Positions 15,191 to 24,799 of a stretch of DNA of 64,000 bases are shown here, piece after piece. Location of the stretch: the NCBI RefSeq assembly GCF_030525615.1, contig NZ_JAUNEJ010000002.1:287955-351954 (forward strand), read 5' to 3'. The number at the start of each line of letters is the position of its first letter. Within the stretch, counting starts at the first letter, position 1. Source of the DNA: Cutibacterium sp. Lineage in GTDB: Bacteria > Actinomycetota > Actinomycetes > Propionibacteriales > Propionibacteriaceae. The translations under genes were made by a program, and so were the position numbers. The notes beneath the pieces are model-generated. The model saw only the letters and a program-made list of their open reading frames with translations, was not told the DNA's origin and searched no databases.

Positions 15191-16693
15191 CTATTCGGCT
15201 TGGAAGCGCAGCCCGTACCAGCGCGCCAACCTGCCACCCCGACCAATCTCGGTGAGCCTCTCCACGACGTTCCTCCGCTGTCCCTGCGGGACGACGATGA
15301 GGAGTTCGTCACCCTGCTCCAGCTTGGTTTCTGCACGCGGGGAAAAAGAACGGTCGCCACGGATGATGAGGGAAACGACACAGTTTCGCGGCAGTCGCAA
15401 TTCGCGAACCGTCACGCCGGCGAGCTGCGATCCTTCCGGAACGTCAGCCTGCAGCAGGTCCGCGTCGATCTCGTCGAGAGGAGCGACCTCGATCGTCACG
15501 TCCTTAGCCGTCTGGGAATCGACGACGCCGAGCAGGTTCGCCGCCCCCGGCAAGGTCGGACCCTGGACGCAAGTGAAGACGACAACGAGAACCAGGATGA
15601 CATCGAAGAATTCGTCGGCCCGGTCCATGTGAGAAGCCATGGGAATCGTGGCCAAAATGATCGGCACGGCTCCCCGCAAACCAGCCCAGGACAAGAAGAA
15701 CCGCTCACGCCGTCGGAACCCGAACCAGGTCGTGCACGCGAGAACAGCCAGGGGACGGGCGACAAAAGTCAGCAACAGACCAGCGGCGACGCCCGAACCG
15801 ACAGAGGCCCAGGTGAGACGATCAGGATTGGCCAACAGACCGAGCATGACGAACAGGCCGATCTGGGAAATCCAGCCGACACCTTCGGAGAAGGACCTGG
15901 TGGTGTGCTGGTATGGCAGGTCGCCGTTGCCGATTATGACCGAGGCGACATAGACGGCAGCGAATCCGGACACGTGGATCCACACGCCGACGCCATAGGC
16001 GGTGACGGCCCATGCCATCGCGGCGATGGCGTACAGGTTGCCCGACGGAAGAGTGGTGCGTCGTCCAACCTTGACAGCCGCCCAGCCAACAACCAGACCG
16101 ACGAGAATGCCACCGATGAGTTCAAGGGCAATGGACCCAAGCAAAGGGAGGACGCCGACATTCGACTCCCCGGTTGCCACTCCGGTCAATGCAATGACGA
16201 CGAGGACGGTCGGGGCGTCGTTGAGACCGGATTCTGCCTCCAGCACAGATCTGAGGCGATCGGGTAATGAGACGCCGCGGAGTACCGAAAACACCGCCGC
16301 AGAGTCGGTTGGAGCGGTCGCCGCGCCAAGGAGGGCTGCGACGCTCCAGTGCATACCGAGCACATAGTGGCCGAGCAGGGTCATGACACCGAAAGAGACG
16401 GCGACACCGACGGTCGCCAGCAAACCTGCCGGGCCCAGGGCCGGTCTTATGTCTTTCCAGTTCGTCGATAACCCACCCTCGGCCAAGATGAGCACGAGAG
16501 CAGCGAAACCGATGGCGTGTGCGGTGCCTGGGTCGTTGAAGTCAATGCCGAAACCGATAGGGCCGAGCATCATCCCGACCAACAGGAACAGCAACAGAGC
16601 GGGCAATCCCAGACGGGTGCCGATCCGGGCCGCGTATGCGGCCAGCAACACGACGACGGCGCCAAGGAACAAAGCGAGGTCAGAGGGTTGCAC
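15191..16693 (-). CDS. Potassium/proton antiporter, CPA1 family (NhaP2/CvrA-like)
   Basis: About 500 residues from GTG 16693; an alternative start at 16714 adds seven residues. The N-terminal about 390 residues hold a dozen membrane segments with CPA motifs (GAATAPTDSAAVFSVLRG; ESGLNDAPTVLVVIA, whose Asp/Asn pair would be the ion site; WAGLRGAVPIILATIPM). The C-terminus has a TrkA-C-like domain (SQLAGVTVRELRLPRNCVV, GDELLIVVPQG). It exports K+ or Na+ in exchange for protons. The adjacent tRNA-Ser is a separate transcript. Confidence 0.9.
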   Translation of the reverse strand: MQPSDLALFLGAVVVLLAAYAARIGTRLGLPALLLFLLVGMMLGPIGFGIDFNDPGTAHAIGFAALVLILAEGGLSTNWKDIRPALGPAGLLATVGVAVSFGVMTLLGHYVLGMHWSVAALLGAATAPTDSAAVFSVLRGVSLPDRLRSVLEAESGLNDAPTVLVVIALTGVATGESNVGVLPLLGSIALELIGGILVGLVVGWAAVKVGRRTTLPSGNLYAIAAMAWAVTAYGVGVWIHVSGFAAVYVASVIIGNGDLPYQHTTRSFSEGVGWISQIGLFVMLGLLANPDRLTWASVGSGVAAGLLLTFVARPLAVLACTTWFGFRRRERFFLSWAGLRGAVPIILATIPMASHMDRADEFFDVILVLVVVFTCVQGPTLPGAANLLGVVDSQTAKDVTIEVAPLDEIDADLLQADVPEGSQLAGVTVRELRLPRNCVVSLIIRGDRSFSPRAETKLEQGDELLIVVPQGQRRNVVERLTEIGRGGRLARWYGLRFQAE

Positions 16694-16866
16694 GTAAGCA
16701 TTATCCCAGCGCAACGGCGTCCGCCGCGATTTTGGACACCATGAGCGCGGCTGTCTCGCGGGAAGCGGACATCACGACAAGCGGAGCGGCCACCCGTCGA
16801 CACGCATACGCGCATTTCTGCCGCCAACCCCACAAGCCAAGGCGAGACACAAGCCCACATGAGGCG

Positions 16867-16901
16867 AAGCCCCAGGAGTTCACACTGCTCCCGGGGCTTC
16901 A
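16867..16901 (-). terminator. Terminator downstream of tRNA-Ser
   Basis: On the minus strand, GAAGCCCCGGGAG and CTCCTGGGGCTTC form a 13-bp stem with one mismatch around a 9-nt loop, a few bases beyond the 3' end of the tRNA. A GC-rich hairpin without a clear T-run. Confidence 0.65.
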
Positions 16902-16905
16902 TCGG

Positions 16906-16990
16906 CGGTGACGGAGGGATTTGAACCCTCGGTAGCTCTCGCTACACCCGCTTTCGAGGCGGGCACTTTCGGCCGCTCAGACACGTCACC
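16906..16990 (-). tRNA. tRNA-Ser (CGA)
   Basis: Minus-strand type II tRNA. Acceptor GGTGACG pairs with CGTCACC, the anticodon arm is CCCGC-CTCGAAA-GCGGG giving anticodon CGA, a long variable arm is present, and the T arm contains GGTTCAAATCC. Reads UCG codons. The 3' CCA is not encoded. Confidence 0.95.
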
Positions 16991-17052
16991 GCTAATAAGC
17001 GTAGCGAATCCGCTGCGTGCGGCCAAAATTTGGGAACACGTCGTCACAGGGG

Positions 17053-18453
17053 TCACAGACGGCTGTCCTCGCTGACCTCAGCTTTCTCCCCGACCTGCGC
17101 ATTCTTCTTGTCGAACCTCTTGGCGACCACGAGAGCCAACCCGATGTAAAACACCAGCAGCCCAGCCATGATAAAGGACATCTGGTAAATCGTCCCCACA
17201 ATCGAAAGATCACTGAGGTTCAGATATGTCAAAGGCACGACCGCGTAGATAATCGCGAAGATCAGGGCGATCCCGTTGTTACGAGTCACGATGAACATAT
17301 TCGAGATCGGCGAGGTGACGAAATTGACATACAGCCATGGCACCAGCGCCACCGCAATGTCGGCCGACTGCTCGAACTTCGCGCCCAGCAGCCACGGCAG
17401 CACCGGCGGAATAAGGACGTACAGCAGCCCGAACGGCACAATCCCGACCAGCAGCGACCTCACTACCGATTTCTTGACGGTTTGATAAAACTTCCCAGCG
17501 TCCGAGACCGACAGTTTCTGGAAGAACACCTGGGACAACGCTTGGTTGATGACCGCCGCCGGCATCTGCATCAACGTCCACGCGATACTGAATCGCCCGT
17601 AGCCAGCAGTGGAAAACTTCACCATGATAATCATGTTGACCCCCTGCTGCCGGATCGCATCTACGATGGCATTCGGCGCCGTCAACAGCGGCAACTGCCG
17701 ATACTTACGCATCACCGCGCGCATCGGCATATCGGATTCCTTGATATTGCGCAGATCAGGGCCCAGGCGGCGTCGGAAGTTGTTGAGGGCCAGGCATTTG
17801 CCCAGGAAGGTTGCGACAACCTGGCCGAGGGCACCAGCAGTAATGGCACACGAGGTGATACGCCCAACAGCTGTCGTCGACTGACACCACAGGGCATTGG
17901 TTCCAATAACGCCGAACCGTTTGCGTCGGTTCGCCCAGTAATTGACGACGCTCACCTCGGTATACGTGAAGACGATCGGGCCGACCGCCAATAGCCACCA
18001 CCGAGCCTCCGGCTTCTCGAGCAGCCCCGAGAGGAATCCGCCCATCGGGATCATCGCGAGCATTGCCAACGTCGAGACGACTGCGTTGATCCGCGTTGCC
18101 AACCGCAATACCCGCTTGGCTTCAGAATCGTCGCGCGGCAGCACAATGGCCATTTCATAGCGCAGGGCTGCCGCAGGGATCACGAACTGGGAGACGGCCA
18201 TGATGGCCCCGTAAATACCCCAGTCAGACGGGTCAATGTGGTGGGTGACATAGAGGGTGGCCAGAGCAGCAACCAGCTGAGCCAAGCCGGTCCCGCTCAT
18301 AACCTTCGTCACCGAGGCGAGAAACTCGTGGCGCTGAATATAGGCGTGAGCACGCGGAAAGCGCACTCGTTTCTCATCGGTCGTCGTCGGTTTTGCGGGT
18401 GGCGTCTGTTCCCCAGGCCCCGACGGCACCGATTCCGTTGGCGTGTTGGTCAC
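17053..18453 (-). CDS. Polysaccharide flippase-like membrane protein (Wzx/MATE-like)
   Basis: 466 residues. A hydrophilic N-terminus of about 40 residues precedes 12 or so hydrophobic segments. The layout and VTKVMSGTGLAQLVAALATLY, RYEMAIVLPRDDSEAKRVLRL and FFQKLSVSDAGKFY match the polysaccharide_synt family (MVF superfamily). It would flip lipid-linked oligosaccharide units outward. No glycosyltransferases or Wzy are near, so its substrate is open. Its start overlaps the tadA stop by ATGA (18450-18453), suggesting read-through transcription from tadA. Confidence 0.82.
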   Translation of the reverse strand: MTNTPTESVPSGPGEQTPPAKPTTTDEKRVRFPRAHAYIQRHEFLASVTKVMSGTGLAQLVAALATLYVTHHIDPSDWGIYGAIMAVSQFVIPAAALRYEMAIVLPRDDSEAKRVLRLATRINAVVSTLAMLAMIPMGGFLSGLLEKPEARWWLLAVGPIVFTYTEVSVVNYWANRRKRFGVIGTNALWCQSTTAVGRITSCAITAGALGQVVATFLGKCLALNNFRRRLGPDLRNIKESDMPMRAVMRKYRQLPLLTAPNAIVDAIRQQGVNMIIMVKFSTAGYGRFSIAWTLMQMPAAVINQALSQVFFQKLSVSDAGKFYQTVKKSVVRSLLVGIVPFGLLYVLIPPVLPWLLGAKFEQSADIAVALVPWLYVNFVTSPISNMFIVTRNNGIALIFAIIYAVVPLTYLNLSDLSIVGTIYQMSFIMAGLLVFYIGLALVVAKRFDKKNAQVGEKAEVSEDSRL

Positions 18454-18932
18454 TCGTCCACAGTACAGACCCGATGTCGAGCAAAGAATTCGCCCAACAG
18501 TGCGGACGACTCCTCAGCCATGACGCCAGAGACCACTTCGGGCCGGTGCGGAAGTCTCGGGTCGCGCATGACATCGAACAGGGAACTGACGGCACCGGCC
18601 TTAGGATCGAAGGCCCCGAAAACCACCCTTGGAATCCTCGCCGCGACGATCGTCCCGGCGCACATGGTGCATGGTTCCAGGGTGACAACAATCGTACAGT
18701 CGTCCAGACGCCAACCGTTTCGGGCCTCGGCCGCGCGTCGGATGGCGAGCACCTCGGCATGGGCGGTCGGGTCCCCAGTGAGTTCGCGCTCGTTTCCGGC
18801 CTCGGAGAGAACTTTGCCGTCGTAGCCGAGAATCACCGCGCCAATCGGGACGTCACCCCATTGCGCCGCGCGTCTCGCCACGTCGAGGGCTCGGGTCATG
18901 GCCTGACGCCAACCCGACATCGGACCAGCCAC
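18450..18932 (-). CDS. tadA: tRNA-specific adenosine deaminase
   Basis: 160 residues, cytidine/deoxycytidylate deaminase fold. The zinc and proton-shuttle motif HAEVLAIRRAAE (His, Glu) and the PCTMCAGTIV cysteines are intact. TadA converts A34 to inosine in tRNA-Arg(ACG), whose gene is at 24158-24230 in this same window. It follows the acidic TadA-associated gene by 3 bp, the usual actinobacterial pairing. Confidence 0.95.
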   Translation of the reverse strand: MAGPMSGWRQAMTRALDVARRAAQWGDVPIGAVILGYDGKVLSEAGNERELTGDPTAHAEVLAIRRAAEARNGWRLDDCTIVVTLEPCTMCAGTIVAARIPRVVFGAFDPKAGAVSSLFDVMRDPRLPHRPEVVSGVMAEESSALLGEFFARHRVCTVDE

Positions 18933-18935
18933 CGC

Positions 18936-19577
18936 TCAGCGCACCGACGTATTAGCGGCCCGCTCGAACTGCGGCCCGAAATGAACCCGGGCAGCGATGT
19001 CAGTCAAAATCTCGTCAGAGTCCTCGTCGGCCTCGGCGAATGCCTCCATGTCGAACTCACCCAAACCGGCGTCAGCGAGCATGTCACCGTCGCCCATGGT
19101 CTCGGGGTCGTCGTCAGGGTCCGGGATGTCCTCACCGAGGAAATCGGCGACGTCACGAGCGATCGGCCAATCGTTGGCCTGGGTCGCGTCGGACAAGAAG
19201 ACCTGCACGTTACGGCCGCGAACCCGAACGATGACGTAGAACTGGTGGTCAATCGACACCATGCCGACGGCTCCCGCGTCGCCGGGGAGACGACGCAGCT
19301 GGGTGATGAGCTCGTCCAGGTCGTTGGCAAGTATTGGCTCCATGGGAACCGCAACCCGCTCACCATCATCGTTGTAGAGGGCTACCACGAAGTCGATTTC
19401 GTCCTCACCGGCGTCCTCGAGATCGTCATCGTCATAGTCATCATCGTCGTCGTAGTCGTCCTCATCATCGGGCAACTCGTCGTATTCATCGAGATCGTCA
19501 TAGTCATCGACGTCATCGACGTCGAAGGACTTGACGTCATCGTCGGGGACAAACTCGTCATCGCTGAACCGGGACAT
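18936..19577 (-). CDS. TadA-associated acidic protein
   Basis: 213 residues from ATG 19577, preceded by AAGGAGG; the frame stays open to 19769 but without a comparable ribosome site. The first about 60 residues are a run of Asp/Glu/Tyr (DDDDDYDDDDLEDAG), encoded by GAT/GAC triplets. The remainder (IDFVVALYNDDGERVAVPME, LDELITQLRRLPGDAGAVGM, RVRGRNVQVFLSDATQANDW) is the conserved domain of the actinobacterial tRNA adenosine deaminase-associated family. Its function is unknown beyond constant linkage to tadA. Confidence 0.88.
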   Translation of the reverse strand: MSRFSDDEFVPDDDVKSFDVDDVDDYDDLDEYDELPDDEDDYDDDDDYDDDDLEDAGEDEIDFVVALYNDDGERVAVPMEPILANDLDELITQLRRLPGDAGAVGMVSIDHQFYVIVRVRGRNVQVFLSDATQANDWPIARDVADFLGEDIPDPDDDPETMGDGDMLADAGLGEFDMEAFAEADEDSDEILTDIAARVHFGPQFERAANTSVR

Positions 19578-19799
19578 GACGACCTCCTTGGGGGCGAACG
19601 TCTCCATCGTTGCAGACATCTGGCGCCGGAAACAGTCGCAGGGCCGATTTGAGTGCGATCTTCTCAGTGAAAGTAGGTGTCCCGACAGTGCCAAACCCCT
19701 GTATGGGCCGCGACCGTCACCTGCGCCACCCCTCCCGGTAGCTGCGCCAGTTTTGCCCACCTGCGCCACCGATGCCCGTCATGTGCGAAAGTTGGTCTC

Positions 19800-20441
19800 G
19801 TGGAACTCACCGTCATGGATCATCCCCTCGTCTCTCACAAGCTGACTCTGCTGCGCTCAGTGGACACCCCCAGCCCGGTTTTCCGTCACCTTGTGGAAGA
19901 ACTCGTCACCCTCTTGGCTTACGAAGGCACCCGCGATGTGCGCGTCGAGCCGACCACCGTCACCACCCCGCTGACCACCACTGAAGGTGTTGCCCTGGCC
20001 CGCCCCAAGCCACTCGTCGTCCCGATCTTGCGCGCCGGCCTCGGAATGCTCGAGGGCATGATGCGCCTCGTCCCCTCGACTGAGGTCGGCTTCGTCGGCA
20101 TGACCCGTGACGAAGAAACCCTCCAGCCGATGACCTACGCCGAACGTCTCCCCAAGGACCTTTCCGGGCGTCAGTGCTACGTCCTCGACCCCATGCTGGC
20201 CACCGGCGGTTCGCTAGGCGGAACCGTCGAGTTCCTCGTCCGACGCGGCGCCGACCACATCACCTGCCTGTGCATTCTGGCCGCCCCGGAAGGTATCGAG
20301 AACTTCCGCAAGCTCGTCAGCTCCCTCGACGTTCCCTGCCACCTCGTCGTGGCCGGGGTTGACGACCACCTCAACGAACACGGCTACATCGTCCCTGGTC
20401 TCGGCGACGCCGGTGACCGTCTCTACGGCCTGGCCGAATGA
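19800..20441 (+). CDS. upp: Uracil phosphoribosyltransferase
   Basis: 213 residues from GTG 19800, chosen because the family begins with a short strand followed by the [13 protein letters not shown] box; ATG 19815 would cut that strand. PRPP-binding motif [15 protein letters not shown] and the uracil-binding C-terminus [16 protein letters not shown] are intact. It converts uracil and PRPP to UMP in pyrimidine salvage. The stop overlaps the next gene by four bases. Confidence 0.95.
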   Translation: MELTVMDHPLVSHKLTLLRSVDTPSPVFRHLVEELVTLLAYEGTRDVRVEPTTVTTPLTTTEGVALARPKPLVVPILRAGLGMLEGMMRLVPSTEVGFVGMTRDEETLQPMTYAERLPKDLSGRQCYVLDPMLATGGSLGGTVEFLVRRGADHITCLCILAAPEGIENFRKLVSSLDVPCHLVVAGVDDHLNEHGYIVPGLGDAGDRLYGLAE

Positions 20442-21256
20442 CGCCACCCCACCCGGACGACGCGCGCCCCAGCGACGATCGCCCCGACGGCCTGCACACA
20501 GGTGACCTGCGCACCGGCAATCTCCGCCCCGCAGATCTGCGCGGTCTAGCGACCCTGCTAGGTTCCCCCGAACCCGACACCATCGTCCCGCTGTGTTGGC
20601 ACTGGGTGCTCCTGCTCAACCCGGTCGACCCCATCAACCTCGACGAGGACGGGTACACCATCGGGTCCCCGATCACCCCGAACCCGGGTATGACAAGGAT
20701 GTTCGCTGGGGGTCGGGTGCGCACCATGGCCCCGCTGTCCCTTAACCGCGAGACCACCCGCACCACCAAGGTCTCCTCGGTCATCGACAAGCAGGGGCGG
20801 CGAGGCCCTCTCCGCTTCGTAACGATGAGATCTACTTGGAACCAGGACGGCCAGGACTGTCTCATTGACGACCAGGACTACGTCTTCGTGCCGGACTCCT
20901 CCCCTGCCCCCTCACCTGAGGGCGCCGGGCAGACCGATGGGGACGGCTTCCTCGTCACCGAGCCTCTTCTCGTCACCTTCTCCGCTCTTACGGCCAACCC
21001 GTACCGCATTCACTGGGACCGTGACTTTTGTCGCCGTCACGGCCACGACGGGCTGGTAGTCCACGGACCGCTGCAGGCCCTCCTCATGGCGCAGGCATTG
21101 GAGAACAAGGTCAAGGACGTCGTCGGCAAGGAATTCTCCTACCGTTTCCGCGCCCCGGCGACGGCCCCGACCCGACTGAGTATGGATGGCGGCGGGACCC
21201 AGGTCCGTCGCCCTGACGGCACAGTGACGGCGACCTCGACCCTCACGGAATTCTGA
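20438..21256 (+). CDS. MaoC-like (R)-enoyl-CoA hydratase, double hot-dog
   Basis: 272 residues. The N-terminal half contains [14 protein letters not shown] and [15 protein letters not shown], as in mesaconyl-C4-CoA or itaconyl-CoA hydratase relatives (HTD2/MeaC type). The C-terminal hot-dog has [23 protein letters not shown] and [13 protein letters not shown], where Asn/Asp and His form the hydratase 2 motif. It probably hydrates a branched or C4/C5 enoyl-CoA; the precise substrate cannot be read from sequence. It is coupled to upp by a 4-bp overlap, probably without functional meaning. Confidence 0.75.
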   Translation: MTPPHPDDARPSDDRPDGLHTGDLRTGNLRPADLRGLATLLGSPEPDTIVPLCWHWVLLLNPVDPINLDEDGYTIGSPITPNPGMTRMFAGGRVRTMAPLSLNRETTRTTKVSSVIDKQGRRGPLRFVTMRSTWNQDGQDCLIDDQDYVFVPDSSPAPSPEGAGQTDGDGFLVTEPLLVTFSALTANPYRIHWDRDFCRRHGHDGLVVHGPLQALLMAQALENKVKDVVGKEFSYRFRAPATAPTRLSMDGGGTQVRRPDGTVTATSTLTEF

Positions 21257-21303
21257 CCCAGGTCTCAGGCACGTCCCGACAAACCCAGGTCAGCACACCG
21301 ACC

Positions 21304-21825
21304 TCAGTTCGCCAATCCCTCGACGACCTCAGCCCCCGGCAGGGACACCAAGTCAGCCCCGCTGACGATCAGTTTGGAGCTGCGCAGCCCTGATCCGATA
21401 CACAGGGCCTCGGCCTCGGCGACTCGCGGGTCGATCCATATCGGCCACTCCGCAGGCAGCCCGACCGGGGTGATACCGCCGTACTCCATTCCGGACATGC
21501 TGACAGCCTCATCCACAGGAGCGAAAGAGGCCTTGCGGACGTCGAGCTTCTTGCGCACCACCTTGTTGACGTCAACCCTTGTCGTTGCCAAGGCCACACA
21601 TGCGACGTACTTCTCGACGTCACCGCGCTTGCCCTTGACGATGACGCAGTTACCACACGTCTCGAGTCCCTCACCGAAGGCTTCACACAAGGCGTCGTCA
21701 TCGGCGATCTCGGGATCAATGCTGAAAACGACTGCCGAGGGCAACTCGGCTGCTCGACCGGCGACCGTCGCGGCCAGCAGCTCAGGGTGATCGGCAGCGG
21801 GCAGATGTTCAACGGAGTCGTACAT
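21304..21825 (-). CDS. YbaK/EbsC-type aminoacyl-tRNA deacylase
   Basis: 173 residues from ATG 21825. The YbaK fold is shown by NCVIVKGKRGDVEKYVACVA (the catalytic Lys region), VNKVVRKKLDVRKASFAP and SGMEYGGITPVGLP. This family hydrolyses mischarged aminoacyl-tRNA, typically Cys-tRNA(Pro) or Ala-tRNA(Pro). The upstream start at 21873 lacks support. Confidence 0.85.
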   Translation of the reverse strand: MYDSVEHLPAADHPELLAATVAGRAAELPSAVVFSIDPEIADDDALCEAFGEGLETCGNCVIVKGKRGDVEKYVACVALATTRVDVNKVVRKKLDVRKASFAPVDEAVSMSGMEYGGITPVGLPAEWPIWIDPRVAEAEALCIGSGLRSSKLIVSGADLVSLPGAEVVEGLAN

Positions 21826-21922
21826 GCAAGCCACAGTAGCCACCGTCGACCACATAACGGAATCCCTTCTCACACCATGAACGGATACCGTTGAGCGTGG
21901 TTTTTCGACGACAAGGAGAACG

Positions 21923-23818
21923 ATGACTCACGATACGACGGCAGTGAACGGCGAATCTCGCCCAAATGCCACCGATCCCGTTCCTGCCGACTACGCCGAC
22001 CGTGCCAAGGGCATGGGTGTCTCACTCATCGACGGCGGTGCCGCGTTCCGCCTGTGGGCCCCGCACGCCGAGGCCATCGCCGTCACCGGGACCTTCGACA
22101 ACTGGCAGGCACAACCGACAGGTGACCAGAACGACGCCGAAAAGGTCCGCTCGTCGAAATTCCAGCTTGTCAACGAGGGAAGCGGCTACTGGTATGGCCA
22201 TGCCGCCGGTGCCAAGGTGGGCGACGAGTACCGCTTCGTCCTCGTCAATGGTGACCAGGTGATCTCCCGCATTGACCCCTATGCCCGCCAGGTGACGAAC
22301 TCAGTCGGCAACGGCATCATCACCGACCCCAACGCCTACGACTGGGAGGGTGACGACTTCACTCCCCCGACCCTGAACGAGCTCGTCATCTACGAAATGC
22401 ACACCGGCACCTTCTTTGACAAGCACCCAGACGACGGCAAGCCTGCCGACCTGGGCGACGTCGAGGACAAGATCGACCACCTCGTCCACCTCGGCGTCAA
22501 TGCCGTCGAGCTCATGCCCCTCATGGAATTCGCGGGAGATTACTCGTGGGGTTACAACCCTGCGCACATCTTCGCTGTCGAAAGCGCCTACGGCGGACCG
22601 GAGAAGCTACGCGATCTTGTCAAGACCTGCCACAAGCATGGCCTGGCGGTCATCATCGACGTCGTGTACAACCATTTCGGCCCCTCAGATCTCAACCTGT
22701 GGCAATTCGACGGCTGGAGTGAGAACAACAAGGGCGGTATCTACTTCTACAACGACTGGAGGTCCTCGACGCCCTGGGGTGACACCCGCCCCGACTATGG
22801 CCGCGGCGAGGTCCGCGAGTTTATTCGCGACAACGCCATGATGTGGCTGGAGGAGTTCCACGCCGACGGTCTGCGTTACGACATGACCCCGTACATGCGC
22901 AGCGTCGACGCAACTGTGATGAACATCCCTGACGGCTGGAGTCTCACCCGCTGGATAAACACCGAAATCCGCGCGAAGTTCCCGCGCGCCATCACCATCG
23001 CCGAGGATCTCCACGGTGAACCCAAGGTCGTCTCAACCGCTGACGACGGTGCCGCATTCCATGCCCAGTGGGACAACCATTTCGTCCATCCGATCCGAGC
23101 CGCTGTCATCGCCGCGTCCGACCAGGCCCGCGACATGGATGCCGTCCGCGATGCCGTTGAATTCTCCTATGGTGACGCCTTCTCCCGCGTCATCTACACC
23201 GAGTCCCACGACGAGGTCGCCAACGGTTCTGCTCGCGTCCCCCAGGAGGTTAACGACGAGGATCCGACCGGCTACTATGCCCAGAAACGCTCCACCTTGG
23301 GGGCGGCTTTGGTATTCACCGCTCCGGGTGTGCCGATGATCTTCCAGGGCCAGGAATTCTTGGAAGGCGAGTGGTTCCGCGACACCGTGCCGCTGCATTG
23401 GGACCAAGGGGCTCAGTTCAAGGGCATCTTCCGGATGTACCGCGATCTCGTCGGTCTCCGCCTCAACGAGCAAGGCCACACCAAAGGCCTCACCGGCCAG
23501 CACGTCGACACTCTGCACCTACACCCGGATAACCACGTCTACGCCTTCCACCGCTGGGCTGACGGTGGACCGCACGACGACGTCGTGGTGGCGGTGAACC
23601 TCGACTCCAAGACCTGGGGCGAGTACACCATCGGAATGCCGGCTGTTGGACGCTGGACGACCATGTTCAACTCCGACGCGAAGGTGTACTCAGACGCCTT
23701 CAACGGGGTGAACGTCCCCGCGTGGTTTGACGCCGTTGAGGACGATTACGACGGCCACCCGGCGTCGGCGACCGTTGTTCTGCCGCCTTACAGCGTGGTC
23801 ATCCTGTCGCGCGCCTGA
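21923..23818 (+). CDS. Alpha-1,4-glucan branching enzyme-like GH13 protein
   Basis: 631 residues. CBM48 domain about 30-140 (GAAFRLWAPHAEAIAVTGTFDNW), then a TIM barrel with GH13 regions: IIDVVYNHFG, DGLRYDMTPYM (nucleophile Asp), ITIAEDLHGE (acid Glu) and YTESHDEV (third Asp). The C-terminal beta domain ends in VVLPPYSVVILSR. It is smaller than classical GlgB (about 730 residues) and resembles the short branching enzymes and the trehalohydrolase TreZ; lack of neighbouring treY favours branching enzyme. It would act on glycogen-like glucan in the cytoplasm. AAGGAG is the ribosome site. Confidence 0.82.
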   Translation: MTHDTTAVNGESRPNATDPVPADYADRAKGMGVSLIDGGAAFRLWAPHAEAIAVTGTFDNWQAQPTGDQNDAEKVRSSKFQLVNEGSGYWYGHAAGAKVGDEYRFVLVNGDQVISRIDPYARQVTNSVGNGIITDPNAYDWEGDDFTPPTLNELVIYEMHTGTFFDKHPDDGKPADLGDVEDKIDHLVHLGVNAVELMPLMEFAGDYSWGYNPAHIFAVESAYGGPEKLRDLVKTCHKHGLAVIIDVVYNHFGPSDLNLWQFDGWSENNKGGIYFYNDWRSSTPWGDTRPDYGRGEVREFIRDNAMMWLEEFHADGLRYDMTPYMRSVDATVMNIPDGWSLTRWINTEIRAKFPRAITIAEDLHGEPKVVSTADDGAAFHAQWDNHFVHPIRAAVIAASDQARDMDAVRDAVEFSYGDAFSRVIYTESHDEVANGSARVPQEVNDEDPTGYYAQKRSTLGAALVFTAPGVPMIFQGQEFLEGEWFRDTVPLHWDQGAQFKGIFRMYRDLVGLRLNEQGHTKGLTGQHVDTLHLHPDNHVYAFHRWADGGPHDDVVVAVNLDSKTWGEYTIGMPAVGRWTTMFNSDAKVYSDAFNGVNVPAWFDAVEDDYDGHPASATVVLPPYSVVILSRA

Positions 23819-23844
23819 GGCGCCCCGACGCCAGAGCACCGGGG

Positions 23845-24087
23845 TCAGTCCCCGGCAAAGACCTGCTGGGCAGTGGCCGGGTCGTTGGTGATGACGGCAT
23901 CAACGCCAACGGTCTGGGCCTCGCGCAGGTCGTTGGGAGCGTCGACAGTCCAGGTGCGCACGAGATGGTTGAACGAAGAGATGACGGTACGGTCGGCGAT
24001 GTGGTGGCCGTCGATGGATCGGGAAACGGCCTCGATGAGACCGGGGTAGCGCTCAATACTGTTTTTGAGCTCGATATTGACGCCCAT
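23845..24087 (-). pseudogene. Glycerophosphodiester phosphodiesterase remnant
   Basis: About 80 residues. NIELKNSIERYPGLIEAV and ADRTVISSFNH belong to the middle of a GDPD barrel, and VRTWTVDAPNDLREAQTVGV with DAVITNDPATAQQ to its end. The N-terminal half, including the first catalytic HRG, is missing, and a block between SSFNH and VRTWT is deleted. It lies between the branching enzyme and tRNA-Arg on the minus strand. Confidence 0.7.
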
Positions 24088-24126
24088 CAACCATGCTACG
24101 GATGACCCGCCGGTAGAAACGACGAA

Positions 24127-24146
24127 ACCCCACCACAAAGGTGGGG
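24127..24146 (-). terminator. Rho-independent terminator of tRNA-Arg
   Basis: On the minus strand, CCCCACC-TTTGT-GGTGGGG followed by TTTC, 11 bp beyond the tRNA 3' end. Confidence 0.85.
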
Positions 24147-24157
24147 CTGCGATCTTG

Positions 24158-24230
24158 CGCGCCCGGAGGGATTCGAACCCCCAACCTTCTGATCCGTAGT
24201 CAGATGCTCTATCCGTTGAGCCACGGGCGC
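24158..24230 (-). tRNA. tRNA-Arg (ACG)
   Basis: 73 nt, minus strand. Acceptor GCGCCCG pairs with CGGGCGC; the anticodon arm TCTGA-CTACGGA-TCAGA gives anticodon ACG; T arm GGGTTCGAATCCC. A34 is the substrate of TadA, encoded at 18450-18932. No CCA is encoded. Confidence 0.96.
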
Positions 24231-24462
24231 TAAGCGCCTCGCGCGTTGACAAACATTACAGCTCTCAATTCCGCGACGCAAACTAACGTGGCGCATACCT
24301 GTCAAACCTGCCTGAACAGCGGTTTTGAGTCGAGGAGGGTGGGCTGCGGAACCGGGCACTCGGACCATCCGCCGCGACCCCTCCGCCAGTTGACACCAAG
24401 CAACTGGATGACACCGCCCAGCCAGAAGACACACCACAACAGGAAAACCAAGAAAACACAAA

Positions 24463-24493
24463 GCCCGGCGCCTCCGAAAAGGAGTCACCGGGC
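24463..24493 (-). terminator. Terminator of tRNA-Ser (GCT)
   Basis: Minus strand: GCCCGG and CTCC arms pair with GGAG and CCGGGC around TTTTC, followed by TTTGTGTTTTC. It begins 6 bp beyond the tRNA. Confidence 0.85.
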
Positions 24494-24498
24494 GTCAG

Positions 24499-24588
24499 CG
24501 GAGGTGGCGGGATTTGAACCCGCGATGGGATTACCTCCCAAACCCGCTTAGCAGGCGGGCGCCATAGACCTGACTAGGCGACACCTCC
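24499..24588 (-). tRNA. tRNA-Ser (GCT)
   Basis: 90 nt, minus strand, type II. Acceptor GGAGGTG pairs with CACCTCC; CCCGC-CTGCTAA-GCGGG gives anticodon GCT; long variable arm; T arm GGGTTCAAATCCC. Reads AGC/AGU codons. Confidence 0.96.
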
Positions 24589-24799
24589 AATTGCCGTGTC
24601 AGCCTACCGTCTTAGCCCCTCTCCCACCAATTCCGGGTTCCTCGCGACCGTCCACCATCCACAACAAGAACACTCACTCGCGAGGCCCTCCCGATGACAG
24701 CCGCAATTTACACTGCCTTGTCAGCCGCGCCCACGTCCACCTAGTGCCAGCGGTTACCATAGGGGGCGCCCCATGAAACATTTGCAGAAAGGCACGGGT

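Noticed and set aside
19420..19540. Simple-sequence run of GAT/GAC triplets
   Set aside because: It encodes the acidic N-terminus of the TadA-associated protein, a normal property of that family.
18393..19652. 419-codon plus-strand frame over tadA and its partner
   Set aside because: It is a shadow: the Val/Ile-rich stretch is the complement of the Asp codon run, and the minus strand encodes recognised proteins.
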